Of a stretch of 64,000 nucleotides of DNA, positions 1 through 7,970 are shown piece after piece; positions within the stretch are counted from its first letter, which is position 1; every line of letters begins with the position of its first letter. The notes beneath the pieces are model-generated. The model did no database searches. It was not told where the DNA came from and saw nothing but the letters and a program-made list of their open reading frames with translations. This DNA comes from Megalonaias nervosa (lineage: Eukaryota; Mollusca; Bivalvia; Unionida; Unionidae): assembly GCA_016617855.1 (NCBI GenBank), contig JAECUM010000840.1, positions 124,001-188,000 of the forward strand, written 5' to 3'. The translations under genes were made by a program, and so were the position numbers.

Positions 1-64
1 TGCCTAAAAGATGACTAATCTTTTTTCCCCGTAGAGGTTAACAGAATGAGTCTCTCGTGTACAT

Positions 65-295
65 TTAAAGGTACCATGTTTTGGGTGGTATGTACTGTTC
101 GTAAAGAGTCCACAAGGATTCGGCTGGCAAACGAAATCCCAGAAAGCAAGTCACTAAGACACACTCCACATGTCGACCCCAATTCAATGGACACAGTCCT
201 CGTAATAAGTGTTGGTAATCCTCCACAGTTTGAATACTGTCATTGATTTCCTTCCACGGAATATGTTGTATCACGAGTGATAAAGGTCGAGGCAT
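65..295 (-). pseudogene. Tail fragment of the F-box-like paralogue family (copy D)
   Basis: This is an open minus-strand frame of 76 codons. Its N-terminal part resembles the C-terminal half of the three paralogues that lie upstream of it on the same strand. The shared pattern is an Ile-Pro pair, an acidic stretch, 'EDYQ' and 'LL', followed by a Cys-Val pair (here 'VECVLVT'; 'QCVVFELVT' in copy B). The N-terminal 'LPxELR' motif is absent, so this is a truncated copy rather than a complete gene. It lies directly after the end of copy C. Homology is by eye only. What lies beyond position 1 is unknown, so the array may continue to the left. Confidence 0.4.
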
Positions 296-307
296 GGTAA
301 CCAGTTT

Positions 308-757
308 TTATACCCTCTTTCGTGTAAGGTTATAAGTGTACTTTATGAACAGCATTGGTTTTATTTTAGTACCGTACCAAAATTGTTTAGCCACTAACTC
401 ACACACCACACGTCGTACAAATGTTTCCTCTTGAACCAAAAATAATAGTTCTTGTAAAGATTTGTTGTAGTCCTCTAACTCGTCCGTTGGAAATCGGTGT
501 ATTATGATCACCTCGTAAGTAGAATTAGTGGCATCCAAAACTTTATGAATCTCACGTGTTTCATCAATGTCTGACCAATGGAACACTTTGAAATGAATCA
601 GTACTCTTATACCATTCAGGTACCAGTAGTTCCAACATCGGTGACGTAACGGATGCAATTGTTCTTTGCGTTTCACTTGTATTTTGACCAACTCCCGGTA
701 AATGCGTTCTCTCAGTTCCAGAGGTAGATTCTGCATGTCCTCTTCTAAACTTGACAT
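308..757 (-). CDS. Small F-box-like-motif protein, paralogue C
   Basis: This 149-residue frame starts at an ATG. The N-terminus reads 'LPLELRERIYRELVKIQ', which has the shape of the first helix of F-box or F-box-like domains (LPxELxxxIxxxL). A conserved basic block ('KRKEQLHPLRHRCW') and a Trp-rich centre ('YWYL', 'HWSDI') are shared with copy B at 812-1189. The C-terminal half is more diverged and ends in a basic tail. It is the longest and apparently intact member of a tandem array transcribed away from the polymerase. I do not recognise a named family. If the motif is a true F-box, the product would recruit a SKP1-cullin ubiquitin ligase, as some large DNA virus proteins do, but that is inference from a short motif. 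Confidence 0.55.
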   Translation of the reverse strand: MSSLEEDMQNLPLELRERIYRELVKIQVKRKEQLHPLRHRCWNYWYLNGIRVLIHFKVFHWSDIDETREIHKVLDATNSTYEVIIIHRFPTDELEDYNKSLQELLFLVQEETFVRRVVCELVAKQFWYGTKIKPMLFIKYTYNLTRKRV

Positions 758-811
758 TCACAGCAATGTCTTTCTTTTGTTTAAGATAATACGTGTACTT
801 TTTGCACAGAG

Positions 812-1189
812 CTAAACGTACTCCAGTAGCGAATCAAAATTTTTAGTCACTAGTTCAAACACCACACATTGCATATCATAGCGTAAAAGATTTTGGTAAT
901 CCTCTAACTCTTCCTCTGGAATTCGTTGCAGTATGGCTAGACTGTAAGTAGTAGGATGAGTAGCAATCAAAGTCTTCTGGTCCTCGTCCAATTGAACAAT
1001 GTCTGACCATTGGAAAGCTTTCAAATGAATCAGTCCCCTTCTAGCTTTCAGGTACCAGTGGGTCCAACATCGGTGACGTAACGGATGCAACTGTTCTTTG
1101 CGTTGGACTTGTATTTTGACCAACTCTCGGTAAATGCATTCTCTCAACTCCACAGGCAAACCACGAATGATTTCTTGTAAAGTATCCAT
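812..1189 (-). CDS. Small F-box-like-motif protein, paralogue B
   Basis: This 125-residue frame has an ATG start. It is clearly paralogous to copy C. It shares 'LPVELRECIYRELVKIQV', then 'RKEQLHPLRHRCW', then 'WYLKARRGLIHLKAFQWSDI', a Tyr-containing middle, 'RIPEEELEDYQNLL', and a C-terminal Cys-Val-Val-Phe-Glu-Leu-Val block. The 54-bp gap to copy C has no obvious TATA box, so the array may be co-transcribed or processed. The first 17 residues after the Met suit a short amphipathic helix with the F-box-like Leu-Pro pair. The frame has no internal stops, unlike the neighbouring polymerase, so either it is younger or the fragment is too short to have been hit. The function is unknown. Confidence 0.55.
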   Translation of the reverse strand: MDTLQEIIRGLPVELRECIYRELVKIQVQRKEQLHPLRHRCWTHWYLKARRGLIHLKAFQWSDIVQLDEDQKTLIATHPTTYSLAILQRIPEEELEDYQNLLRYDMQCVVFELVTKNFDSLLEYV

Positions 1190-1196
1190 TTAAGAA

Positions 1197-1415
1197 TCAG
1201 GAATCACTGGGTCGTGGCCAATAGTCTCCTTTATATTTGTGACTGAAGTAGTGTCCTCCCATAATCAGTCTTCTTTTCCTTTGGAAAAGAGCATAGTTTA
1301 AAAATGGAGAAATGATTCTGAGTTTGCGTTTCACTTGTATTTTGACCAACTCTCGGTAAATGAGTTCTCTCAACTCCACTGGCAAGCCACGAATGTTCTC
1401 TTGTAAAGTATCCAG
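1197..1415 (-). pseudogene. Truncated F-box-like-motif paralogue A
   Basis: The minus-strand frame holds the same opening as copies B and C: 'LDTLQENIRGLPVELREL', then 'IYRELVKIQVKRK'. The initiator codon corresponding to copy B's ATG is CTG here (about 1,413-1,415). After about 35 residues the sequence diverges; 'QRKRRLIMGGHYF' is only loosely like 'KARRGLIHLKAF' of copy B. It stops after about 70 codons, so the C-terminal half is missing. It begins about 10 nt after the stop of the BIR gene and ends 8 nt before copy B starts. The most likely reading is a partial tandem duplicate that has lost its start and its tail. Confidence 0.5.
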
Positions 1416-1425
1416 CCAGAAATTA

Positions 1426-1782
1426 CTAGGGTCCCACTAAAGGTAGGTAGTGACAGTGTGGAGACCATCGAGCATGTTCCAGGTAAGCGGAATCTTTCTG
1501 TTCCCACTGGTGAAGTGACACACCGCAACTGAACCACTTGACTTTATCCCCTTCGCCCAAGTAGATAAATCCGGCTCTGGCTAATTCTTCGTGGGTAGGT
1601 TCTCCCAGATATTTAGGCTATTTTCCTTGGAAGGTTTGGAATCGACTTTCAAAGTCGCAGTATTCAGGCAAACGCACAGGGAACGAATATTCGTCTATCA
1701 CAGGTTCATTTCGATGAGGGTACGGTGAAATTCTCGGGAGTTTGCTCAGGGTTGGATGACATCGGTAGGGTGGTAGCCGCAT
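1426..1782 (-). pseudogene. Single-BIR (IAP-like) protein with one internal stop
   Basis: One frame runs from an ATG at 1,780-1,782 to a stop at 1,426-1,428 (118 codons), interrupted only by TAG at 1,618-1,620 (codon 55). From about codon 38 it is a BIR domain, the fold of inhibitor-of-apoptosis proteins. The motifs 'LARAGFIYLGEGDKVKWFSC' and 'EHARWSPHC' are diagnostic, and the spacing Cys86-x16-His103-x6-Cys110 is exact for BIR zinc ligands. Two oddities stand out. The stop falls where BIR domains usually have a Trp before Pro. The first of the four zinc ligands is Trp83 instead of Cys. There is no RING or CARD. The start overlaps the end of the membrane-protein gene by 37 nt. BIR proteins bind caspases or their regulators. 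Capture from a host gene is likely, but that is inference. Confidence 0.8.
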
Positions 1783-2036
1783 GGTTTCGCATGGAAGATT
1801 ACATCTACCATGAAAAACAGTAAAGCGAAAAGGTGTACGATAACGAGTGGCATCGCTTTCGCATCCGTCATGGTAGGTGCAGTGGTAGTAGTAGTCATAG
1901 CAAAGTTCCTACGATGTGATACTGAATCGCTGAGGTCACAGCGTACGGCATCCCTGCAATCGCAACGTACAGTATCGCACTCCACTTGAGAATCACCGAA
2001 CTTGAATGGCGTGGTCTGTTTGTTAGCATTCATCAT
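1746..2036 (-). CDS. Small single-pass membrane protein, unknown
   Basis: This 96-codon frame begins with two Met codons, 30 nt after the polymerase stop on the same strand. The first half is polar, with a Cys/Asp/Arg-rich repeat-like stretch ('CDTVRCDCRDAVRCDLSD') and a Thr-rich run ('TTTTTAP'). Then comes one hydrophobic segment of about 20 residues ('MPLVIVHLFALLFFMVDVIF', about residues 62-81) and a short Cys/His/Pro tail. This looks like a one-pass membrane protein with a probable lumenal or external Cys-rich side. I recognise no family. There is no internal stop. The end overlaps the BIR gene, which suggests compact viral-style packing. Confidence 0.4.
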   Translation of the reverse strand: MMNANKQTTPFKFGDSQVECDTVRCDCRDAVRCDLSDSVSHRRNFAMTTTTTAPTMTDAKAMPLVIVHLFALLFFMVDVIFHAKPCGYHPTDVIQP

Positions 2037-2065
2037 TTTCGCTTGGTGTTGGTAGTCACAAGGAA

Positions 2066-5000
2066 CTATCGGTCTAGGACGTTGTCCCTTTTTATATGCT
2101 GACCAATATCGGCGTGTCCGTACGGTAAAGTGAAGTGGTTGGGAAGCAGTACTCGCTTCTGGTACAAAATTTGATAGACTTTTTCCACGGGCCGACTGAC
2201 GATTTGGTGTGTGGGTAAACGTATAATCTTGTGCGGTTCGTTGGTGGTCACTCTAAAATTTCGATCCTCTCCATACTGCAAGGCTTCTTTCAGCACGCCA
2301 AAGTTCACCATTTGACTCGTGCGATAACTGAGAGTCAATCCTTTCACTTTACACTCGGTGAGCACTTCTCCTTGTAGGTCTCGGTATTCGTAGCCTAATT
2401 TTTGGAACCGCCACTTGCAAAACTTAGAATCTTGTCGTTGGGGTGCTCGTCCGTCCAAGCTCGTTAACCGTCTCCTTCGATATCAGGGTGACGGTGACCT
2501 AGGCAATCGATGTAGATACAACTGTCCGTGTCAAAATGCAGCACACGATCTCCTAACTGGTGTAACGCTTCGTACAATTTTAAGCGAGCATGGGCTGTCA
2601 CGTAGGCCGAATGATGACATTTCCAAATTCGTCGGCTTCTACAAAGCCAAGTTCTTCCTCGTAATTGGCTAAGATCAAGTCCTCACGAAGGATGTCCACG
2701 TGTTTCATGTATTTGGTTTTGTTGTGAATCATCTGGAAATAGTGGAAAGGATCGGACAAATACTACGTCTTGGGTAAACACGGCCGTTGTGCCATTTTGC
2801 CTCACAAGCAATTAAACATCACTTTGGCAAATGATCGCCTTCCTTCACGTTTTCTCCACGTGGTCAAAAGTGATGCCTTCCTGCTCCCAGTATTTCTCTT
2901 TGAATTTCTTTTGGTCTTCAGGAGTCTGGCACCAGGAAGGATAGCCGCTGGCCTCTTGTTTCAGTTTCAAAAAGGCATCCACGAAGTCTGCGAAAATGCC
3001 TTTCTGAGTCTCGTGGCCATTGTGGTATTTTTTTTTTTTGTCTTGGGAAAGTGCTAAATTTCGTACACTTCTAACAGTTGGTATCCCATGTCCAGAGCTT
3101 TAAGCAATTCCACTTTGACCCACGTTCCCGTTAAGGCGCGTTCTTCCTGAGTGTGCTGACAAGGCCGGTCTTGGTTGCACGTTGCGGCACAAGTACGGCA
3201 CAAAGGAAACATCAGTTTTCCTTGGCAATGGTGAGGTAAAACGGGATGGTACAAGTCCGTGAAAGGCAAGACTTTGCATTTAATCCATCCTTCGCATTGC
3301 TGTCCAGGTCGATGTGTTCCGTCAGCAATTGCGGGTGCCCTGCGGTAAGGTTGCAAAATTTGCACACGTAAGGATACAGCGAACACGCGTCCAGGTATTT
3401 GATTTCTTCTCCTTTCTCCTCGTCGGCGTGGTACAGCAAACAGGTTGCATTCGTCCGTCCTCCGTACAAACTATCCCGTGGGTTCAGTAGGTCGCCAACT
3501 TGTAACTTTCCACGATGCATTTAAACTCGGGATCAGTTTTCAATCGGTGATCGTTCTCGTGTTCCCACATTTCCACCACTTGGTATCCTTGCTGTTCTAA
3601 CTTCAAGCGACGCTGACAAGTAGCCTCGTACAAGTCTTCCATGGTTCGTTGTAAAAACTGATTTTTTGTGTCACGTTGAGGGCAACAGATGTGATATCCG
3701 TGAAAAAAGAAACCGTTAAACTCGTACACGATCTGAGGATTTTCTAAGGCTCAGCCATCTACCGAATACGTTCCTATGGTCTTTTCACCTCCTCCGTTTC
3801 GGGCGTGTTGGATCCATTTGTCTTCAATGTCGCACAAGTAATATAACCAGCATAGGGCTTTGACCGAATATTGACGTTTGACAAAATTGGTCATTTGAGG
3901 ACTTATGACAGCCAGGGTGTTTTCGGGCATGAATCGTTGACGGTACACTAAGGAACACGCTTTGGCAATGGTGCAGGCTTCTTTCAAAGGATCGATCCCT
4001 CCGTGCTCCATGAACAGTTCTCGAAATTTTCCACAGCAACGCTGTAGAATGTCCACGTCGGAACGACAATACTTTAATATTTCTTCCTGAAAGTCGAAAG
4101 GGTCCGAGGCGTGAGTGTGGTACCAAGCGTAGAAAGCTTCTCGTTGTTCGGTGCGCATGTTGTCTGGGTCGTAGTAGTGAGTCTCAGGCAAATGGGGTAG
4201 AACGGCGTGTTGATTGGCTTCGGTACTGAAAAAGTGCGGAAAATAGCCTTTGGCCATTTCTGTTATTCCAAACGTTTTAGACATTCGACTCAAAGGCATG
4301 GCCAAGTAACTCATCGAATCTTTAAACTGCGCTTGTCCCACTTGCATGGAAATGATTTTGGCTCCGTTCAAAGTCACTTTAGGACGTTCAGTACTATGTT
4401 TCGTAGAGTATCTGAGAAGAAATTGCCCATCGTATCCCGAGAAATTGTGAGCTATGACCGTGGCATAGCGATGGCAATCTCCGTAACGTTCGATGTCCTC
4501 TTGGCTCCATGTCTCGTCGATGGGGTCTAAGATCCATCGGGCGAAATCGGTCAGCGTGTTCGGTCCCGGAAAGATTTTTTCACATCCTCCAGGAATCTTG
4601 CTGCAGTGGGGGCAATGACTAATGATATGCTCTTGGATGCACTTTTCGCACGCTCGGTGAGCCACGCAGAAATTAGGAATGTGAATGCCGGTCTCTTGCA
4701 TGCATTAGAAATCGAAATATGAAATTCCCTTTCTTCTTGTGGTCATCATCTTCCTCTTGATGTTTGGAATGGTATTTTGTAATGAAGCATTCGTGTTCCA
4801 AGTCCACGATTTGGTGACAAATGTGACATCGTTTCTTTCTTGAACATACGTGTGCCTTGGTATTATTCTTTAATGCTGTGAACCTTGCATCTTCAAATGT
4901 TGTTGGTAACTGGCTGGGCTGATAAAAGTGCGCTGAGAAGAAGGGCAATGCACTCGTGGTTGTCTTTCGTCAAGACAGGGTTTAGAGTCCAAACATCCCT

Positions 5001-6073
5001 CACATTTCGATCCACAATGCTTGTATTGCTCTCGATTGTTATAGCCATAGTCACATTTCTCACAATAATAACTGTATCCCAGGAATCCGTGATACTGGTA
5101 CTGGTATCGAAATGTTCATCGTGACGATAGACGTGAATGTATTTTCCGTCTTTGAACTTTTTGCCTCGAAACAACAGAGGTCCGCGCACTCCTTGAGGGT
5201 GTACTTTTAACGTGTAGCGTGGAGCTATGACATCTTCCAATTTTTTTCATTTCAGGAATGTCACAAGCGGTATCTTTGGATATCCCCGCTTGCTGTAACA
5301 GGAGTTCTGCTTCTCTTTGTTGTTTGGCTCGGCCCAATCGTTGAATAGTTTTCCAGGCTCTTTTCCATTCTACCGTACGTTCGTCCCACACGATGGCACG
5401 GGTTAACACATAACACATCTGGTCTTGAGGGTTGTTAATTTGGACAAGTCTGTGCTTAATGCTACGAAGTTCGTCCACCAATAACACCTTTTTGCGTTGT
5501 CCGGTCCCTTTGGGAAGAGAAACGTGGGTCATGAACAGTGTCCTTTTTCCATCGGTGATGTGAAACTTGTCGTTGGATTGTTATACGTGTTGAATCTTGT
5601 CGATTGGAAGGTGTCATTTCTGCTGGACTGTTAATCTCGATCCAAACGGGTGACTTCAAACTGTCGTGATGAAGGGAAAGTCTCAAGCGATTGTATTTTT
5701 TGGCTTCTCATTGCTGTTTCAGTGTGGTTAACAAAGAATCCCACACATCGGTGATGAACCTCTCTGCTTTCTTCAGCGGTTCGTAGGACTTGAAATATTT
5801 AAACTTCACCGTGTACGTGTAGGCCGTGGTTCTAAATTTTCTAGAGGAGCGTTTGTCCGTTTCTCGAATGTGGTAGTACTTTTCAGGGTTTACTGGTGGT
5901 GAACTTTGGTTTGGTGTAGATTCTCTGAGTCTGGATTCTGGCTCACTCATGTCATCTTCAAAATCGCTGACAGGAATTTGAGCCAAGACTTTGGCTACTG
6001 TGCGAGGCGATAAGTCACGTTTCTGTCTCTTACTTTTTTCTCCTTTCTTCACGAAATGATGCGATCGTTTCAT
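2066..6073 (-). pseudogene. Protein-primed family B DNA polymerase of Maverick/adintovirus type, heavily broken
   Basis: The gene spans about 4 kb, close to full length for this family (about 1,200-1,300 codons). The order on the minus strand is as follows. First comes a basic N-terminus (6,073-5,708), then a 'SLKSPVWIEI' and 'FMTHVSLPKGTG' region. Next is a Cys/His-rich zinc-binding segment (about 5,080-4,740), followed by Exo I near 4,710. Exo II is 'HNFSGYDGQF' (residues 85-94 of the 3,751-4,701 block) and Exo III is 'YCRSDVDIL'. Then come 'YEFNGFFFHG', 'NPRDSLYGGRTNA', motif A 'DACSLYP' (3,371-3,391), 'ERALTGTW', motif B around 2,800, motif C 'DTDS' (2,521-2,532), and a C-terminal 'CKVKGLTLSY'. 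In-frame stops are seen at 5,708, 5,581, 4,705 (at the Exo I Glu codon), 3,751, 3,054, 2,802, 2,763 and 2,464. Frame changes lie near 5,600, 5,245 (an A-run), 5,085, 4,880, 4,720, 3,490, 3,330, 3,030 (an A-run), 2,855, 2,610 and 2,415. The enzyme would replicate the element's linear genome, but this copy is dead. Confidence 0.9.
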
Positions 6074-6114
6074 CTTGACTGCAAAAGGTCAAATGACTAC
6101 ATTTGAATGTCATG

Positions 6115-6158
6115 GACCCCTTTATATCCATGTCAGGCCAGTGGATATATAAAGGGTC
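6115..6158. promoter_or_regulatory. Mirror-image divergent TATA promoter
   Basis: The arms 'GACCCCTTTATATCCA' (6,115-6,130) and 'TGGATATATAAAGGGTC' (6,142-6,158) are reverse complements apart from one extra TA, separated by 11 bp. Each arm contains a TATA box facing outward. The minus-strand box lies about 45 nt before the polymerase ATG (6,073). The plus-strand box (TATATAAA, 6,146-6,153) lies about 55 nt before the zinc-knuckle ATG (6,207). The symmetry suggests coordinate expression of both genes from one palindromic control element. Confidence 0.65.
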
Positions 6159-6206
6159 GGCGTCTTCCCTCCCAGTATTCATTTCACTCTCAGACCTACC
6201 AGAAAG

Positions 6207-6760
6207 ATGGAAGAGGCAACACATATCGAACTTCTGATCAGAGCTTTGCGAGGTGTCATTCGAAAGTTTTCTTCAGACAAGCCAACAGACTACTCCCTTT
6301 CCTTTCGAGATAAAAGTCTAGATACTTGCCATATCTGTCAGAAAAAAGGGCATTGAGCTACAGCGTGTCAAGGCAGTCAAAAAAGCAATACAGGTGTCAA
6401 AAGAGACAAAAGTCAAGATACCTGTTATCATTGTAAAGAGAAAGGACATTGGTCTTCAGACTGCCCTAAGAAACAACAGGAGCAAGAGGAAGAGAGGGGT
6501 TCTGAAGAGGAAGAAGAAGAGGTGCCCTCGGCAAAGGAAGAACCCCGACACGTACAGAAAAAGAAGAAAGAGAAGAAAAGAAGAAAAGAAAAAAGTGAGG
6601 AAGAAGAGAGATGAAAAACTTGTGAAAGTGAAGAAATTTAAAAAAAAAACAACAGAGTGAACAAAAAGACAAAGAAGAAGTCTATGAACTTTTTAAAGTG
6701 TTGTGTTGTGACATTAGATTGTACAATTTGCAGCAGAAAATAACAGAAAGAAAAACGTAA
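6207..6760 (+). pseudogene. Double CCHC zinc-knuckle basic/acidic protein, divergent to the polymerase
   Basis: From the ATG at 6,207, one frame of 135 codons runs to TGA at 6,612-6,614, with a single internal TGA at 6,354-6,356 (codon 50). Two CCHC knuckles (C-x2-C-x4-H-x4-C) are visible. The first is C41, C44, H49, C54. The second is C73, C76, H81, C86 ('CYHCKEKGHWSSDC'). The internal stop sits directly after His49, where the second knuckle has Trp. Past the knuckles comes an acidic run and then a Lys/Arg/Glu-rich tail. Beyond an A10 tract at about 6,640-6,649 another frame ('EVYELFKVLCCDIRLYNLQQ', ending at 6,760) looks like the original C-terminus after a frameshift. Zinc knuckles bind single-stranded nucleic acid, so a packaging or replication accessory role is plausible. 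I recognise no specific family. Confidence 0.65.
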
Positions 6761-6833
6761 ATGTCTCTTGGTTTTGATTTTTAGAATGATAAGGACCTAC
6801 ACTCACGCACCCACACACGTACATCATGGGGTA

Positions 6834-6839
6834 AATAAA
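6834..6839 (+). terminator. Polyadenylation signal AATAAA
   Basis: AATAAA lies about 75 nt downstream of the last stop of the zinc-knuckle gene, on the same strand, and just before a perfect palindrome. It is a plausible 3' end for that gene. Confidence 0.45.
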
Positions 6840-6857
6840 AAGGGATTTTAAGTTTTA

Positions 6858-6878
6858 ATTGATTTTGACAAAATCAAT
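6858..6878. repeat. Perfect 10-bp inverted repeat between convergent genes
   Basis: ATTGATTTTG and its exact reverse complement CAAAATCAAT are separated by one base. The palindrome sits between the 3' ends of the plus-strand zinc-knuckle gene and the minus-strand Gln-rich gene, so it may mark a shared termination region or a protein-binding site. Confidence 0.5.
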
Positions 6879-6983
6879 AATATCTCTTTTCGGAAGAAGT
6901 GGGTGACTCTGAAAAGGACCGTTGGGTGTTTGTCTTTTTAAAAAAAAAACAAAAAAAAACAAAAAACAAAAAAAAAAAACAAC

Positions 6984-7581
6984 TCAGGAACGAGAAGTAA
7001 TCAGCTTTAACTGCATTATCCCTTTGCCACGGCCAAGATCTACTTCTGGACCTGCTCCCGTCGATGATTTGGTGGAAACCACTAGGGCTGGTATCTCAAG
7101 CGTAGTAACAGAGTTGGGCTGTTTGGCTTGGGAAGGTCTTTTTCTCTTGGGTCGTAATAAAAAAGTCTGATACATTTGTTTCAGACTCCTTAACTGTGCC
7201 AAAATGCCTAAGGGTACCGTCACCGTTTGACTTTCACTGTCCTCCTTGTTTCTTCTCTGCTGCTTCTTCTTCCTGTCGTTTCCTTCTTGCATCTTCTTCT
7301 CGCTGTTGCTGTTGAAGGAGAAAAGCTTGCTCTGCTTCTTTCTGCTGTTGCAAAAATTTCATCATTTCTACTTTCTGTCTCTGTTTAAAATCCTCGACGT
7401 GTGGTAAAGAAGGAGAAGGTGGCGATGGTGCTGGTACCGGAACAAATTCTTGCGAAGAAGAGAGAAAATCCACTAAATCCCAATTTAAATCGACCTCTTC
7501 TGGAAATAGGTCCTTGTTGGCTTTGGTAGCCGCTGCCATACCATCGCTTCTCGTCTCCATGGCCGGTCCACCCCAATTCAT
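6984..7581 (-). pseudogene. Gln/Glu-rich coiled-coil protein, frameshifted
   Basis: Two overlapping minus-strand frames (7,234-7,581 and 6,984-7,292) look like one gene with a frame change between 7,234 and 7,292. The first part is acidic and Pro-rich ('VPVPAPSPPSPSLP'), followed by a long charged coiled coil rich in Gln and Glu ('EAEQAFLLQQQQREEDARRK'). The second part holds a hydrophobic heptad-like segment ('ILAQLRSLKQMYQTFLL'), a basic cluster ('RPKRKRP') and a low-complexity tail. Three in-frame Met codons occur early (7,581, 7,560, 7,539). The first overlaps a TATA-like sequence, so the second or third is the better start. I do not recognise the family. Programmed frameshifting is possible, but decay is simpler given the neighbours. 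Confidence 0.45.
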
Positions 7582-7588
7582 TTTTATA
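7581..7588 (-). promoter_or_regulatory. TATA box for the Gln-rich gene
   Basis: The minus strand reads CCAATATAAAAATG here: a CCAAT-like element abutting TATAAAAA. A transcript starting about 25-30 nt downstream would begin near 7,558. That favours the Met at 7,560 or 7,539 over the one at 7,581. Confidence 0.4.
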
Positions 7589-7595
7589 TTGGTGT

Positions 7596-7629
7596 GGTTC
7601 CTCTCAGAATTAACATCATCTGAGGAACC
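7596..7629. repeat. Short inverted repeat upstream of the Gln-rich gene
   Basis: GGTTCCTCTCAGA and TCTGAGGAACC form an imperfect hairpin with a 10-base loop, immediately upstream of the minus-strand TATA box. Base composition falls sharply after this point, so this may be at or near the right limit of the GC-richer element. Confidence 0.45.
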
Positions 7630-7639
7630 CCCTATTGCC

Positions 7640-7959
7640 GAAATTGAATGGATTTTATGTATATTTGTTCCCCCAATATGATAGTGTTTGTTGTGTTGTT
7701 TTTAGAAATTTCGATTTTATATAATTTTGATTTAGGGCTTATACACCTCTTTATTCTTATTTGTATATTACTCTGAAACCCAGTCTGGTTCCAGAGTTTA
7801 TTTATTTAAGTGATCTTTGCCAGAGATCTATATTGTCCCGTGTGTGTTATATGCGTGTGTTATTTGTTATGTATGTTCTTTATATTCGTGTAGGGACTGG
7901 TTTCATAATCAAATTCATAATAGTTGTTGTTTATTTTGAGGTTCTATTTGTGTCTCGGG
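7640..7959. other. AT-rich stretch without a gene, possible LINE 3' UTR
   Basis: No coding potential is seen on either strand. The SINE at 7,971 was inserted here. The stretch may belong to the 3' untranslated region of the minus-strand LINE on the other side of the SINE, but no poly(A) or duplication marks its end. Confidence 0.3.
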
Positions 7960-7970
7960 AAGTTCGGTTG

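Noticed and set aside
1618..6356. Alternative genetic code reading stop codons as Trp
   Set aside because: Both TAG and TGA occur at Trp positions, other stops (TAA) and many frameshifts occur in the same gene, and many normal TGG codons remain. Decay explains it better.
6394..6660. 88-codon Lys/Arg-rich plus-strand ORF
   Set aside because: It is a shadow frame of the zinc-knuckle gene's acidic/basic tail. The overlapping frame has two perfect CCHC knuckles and an upstream TATA box.
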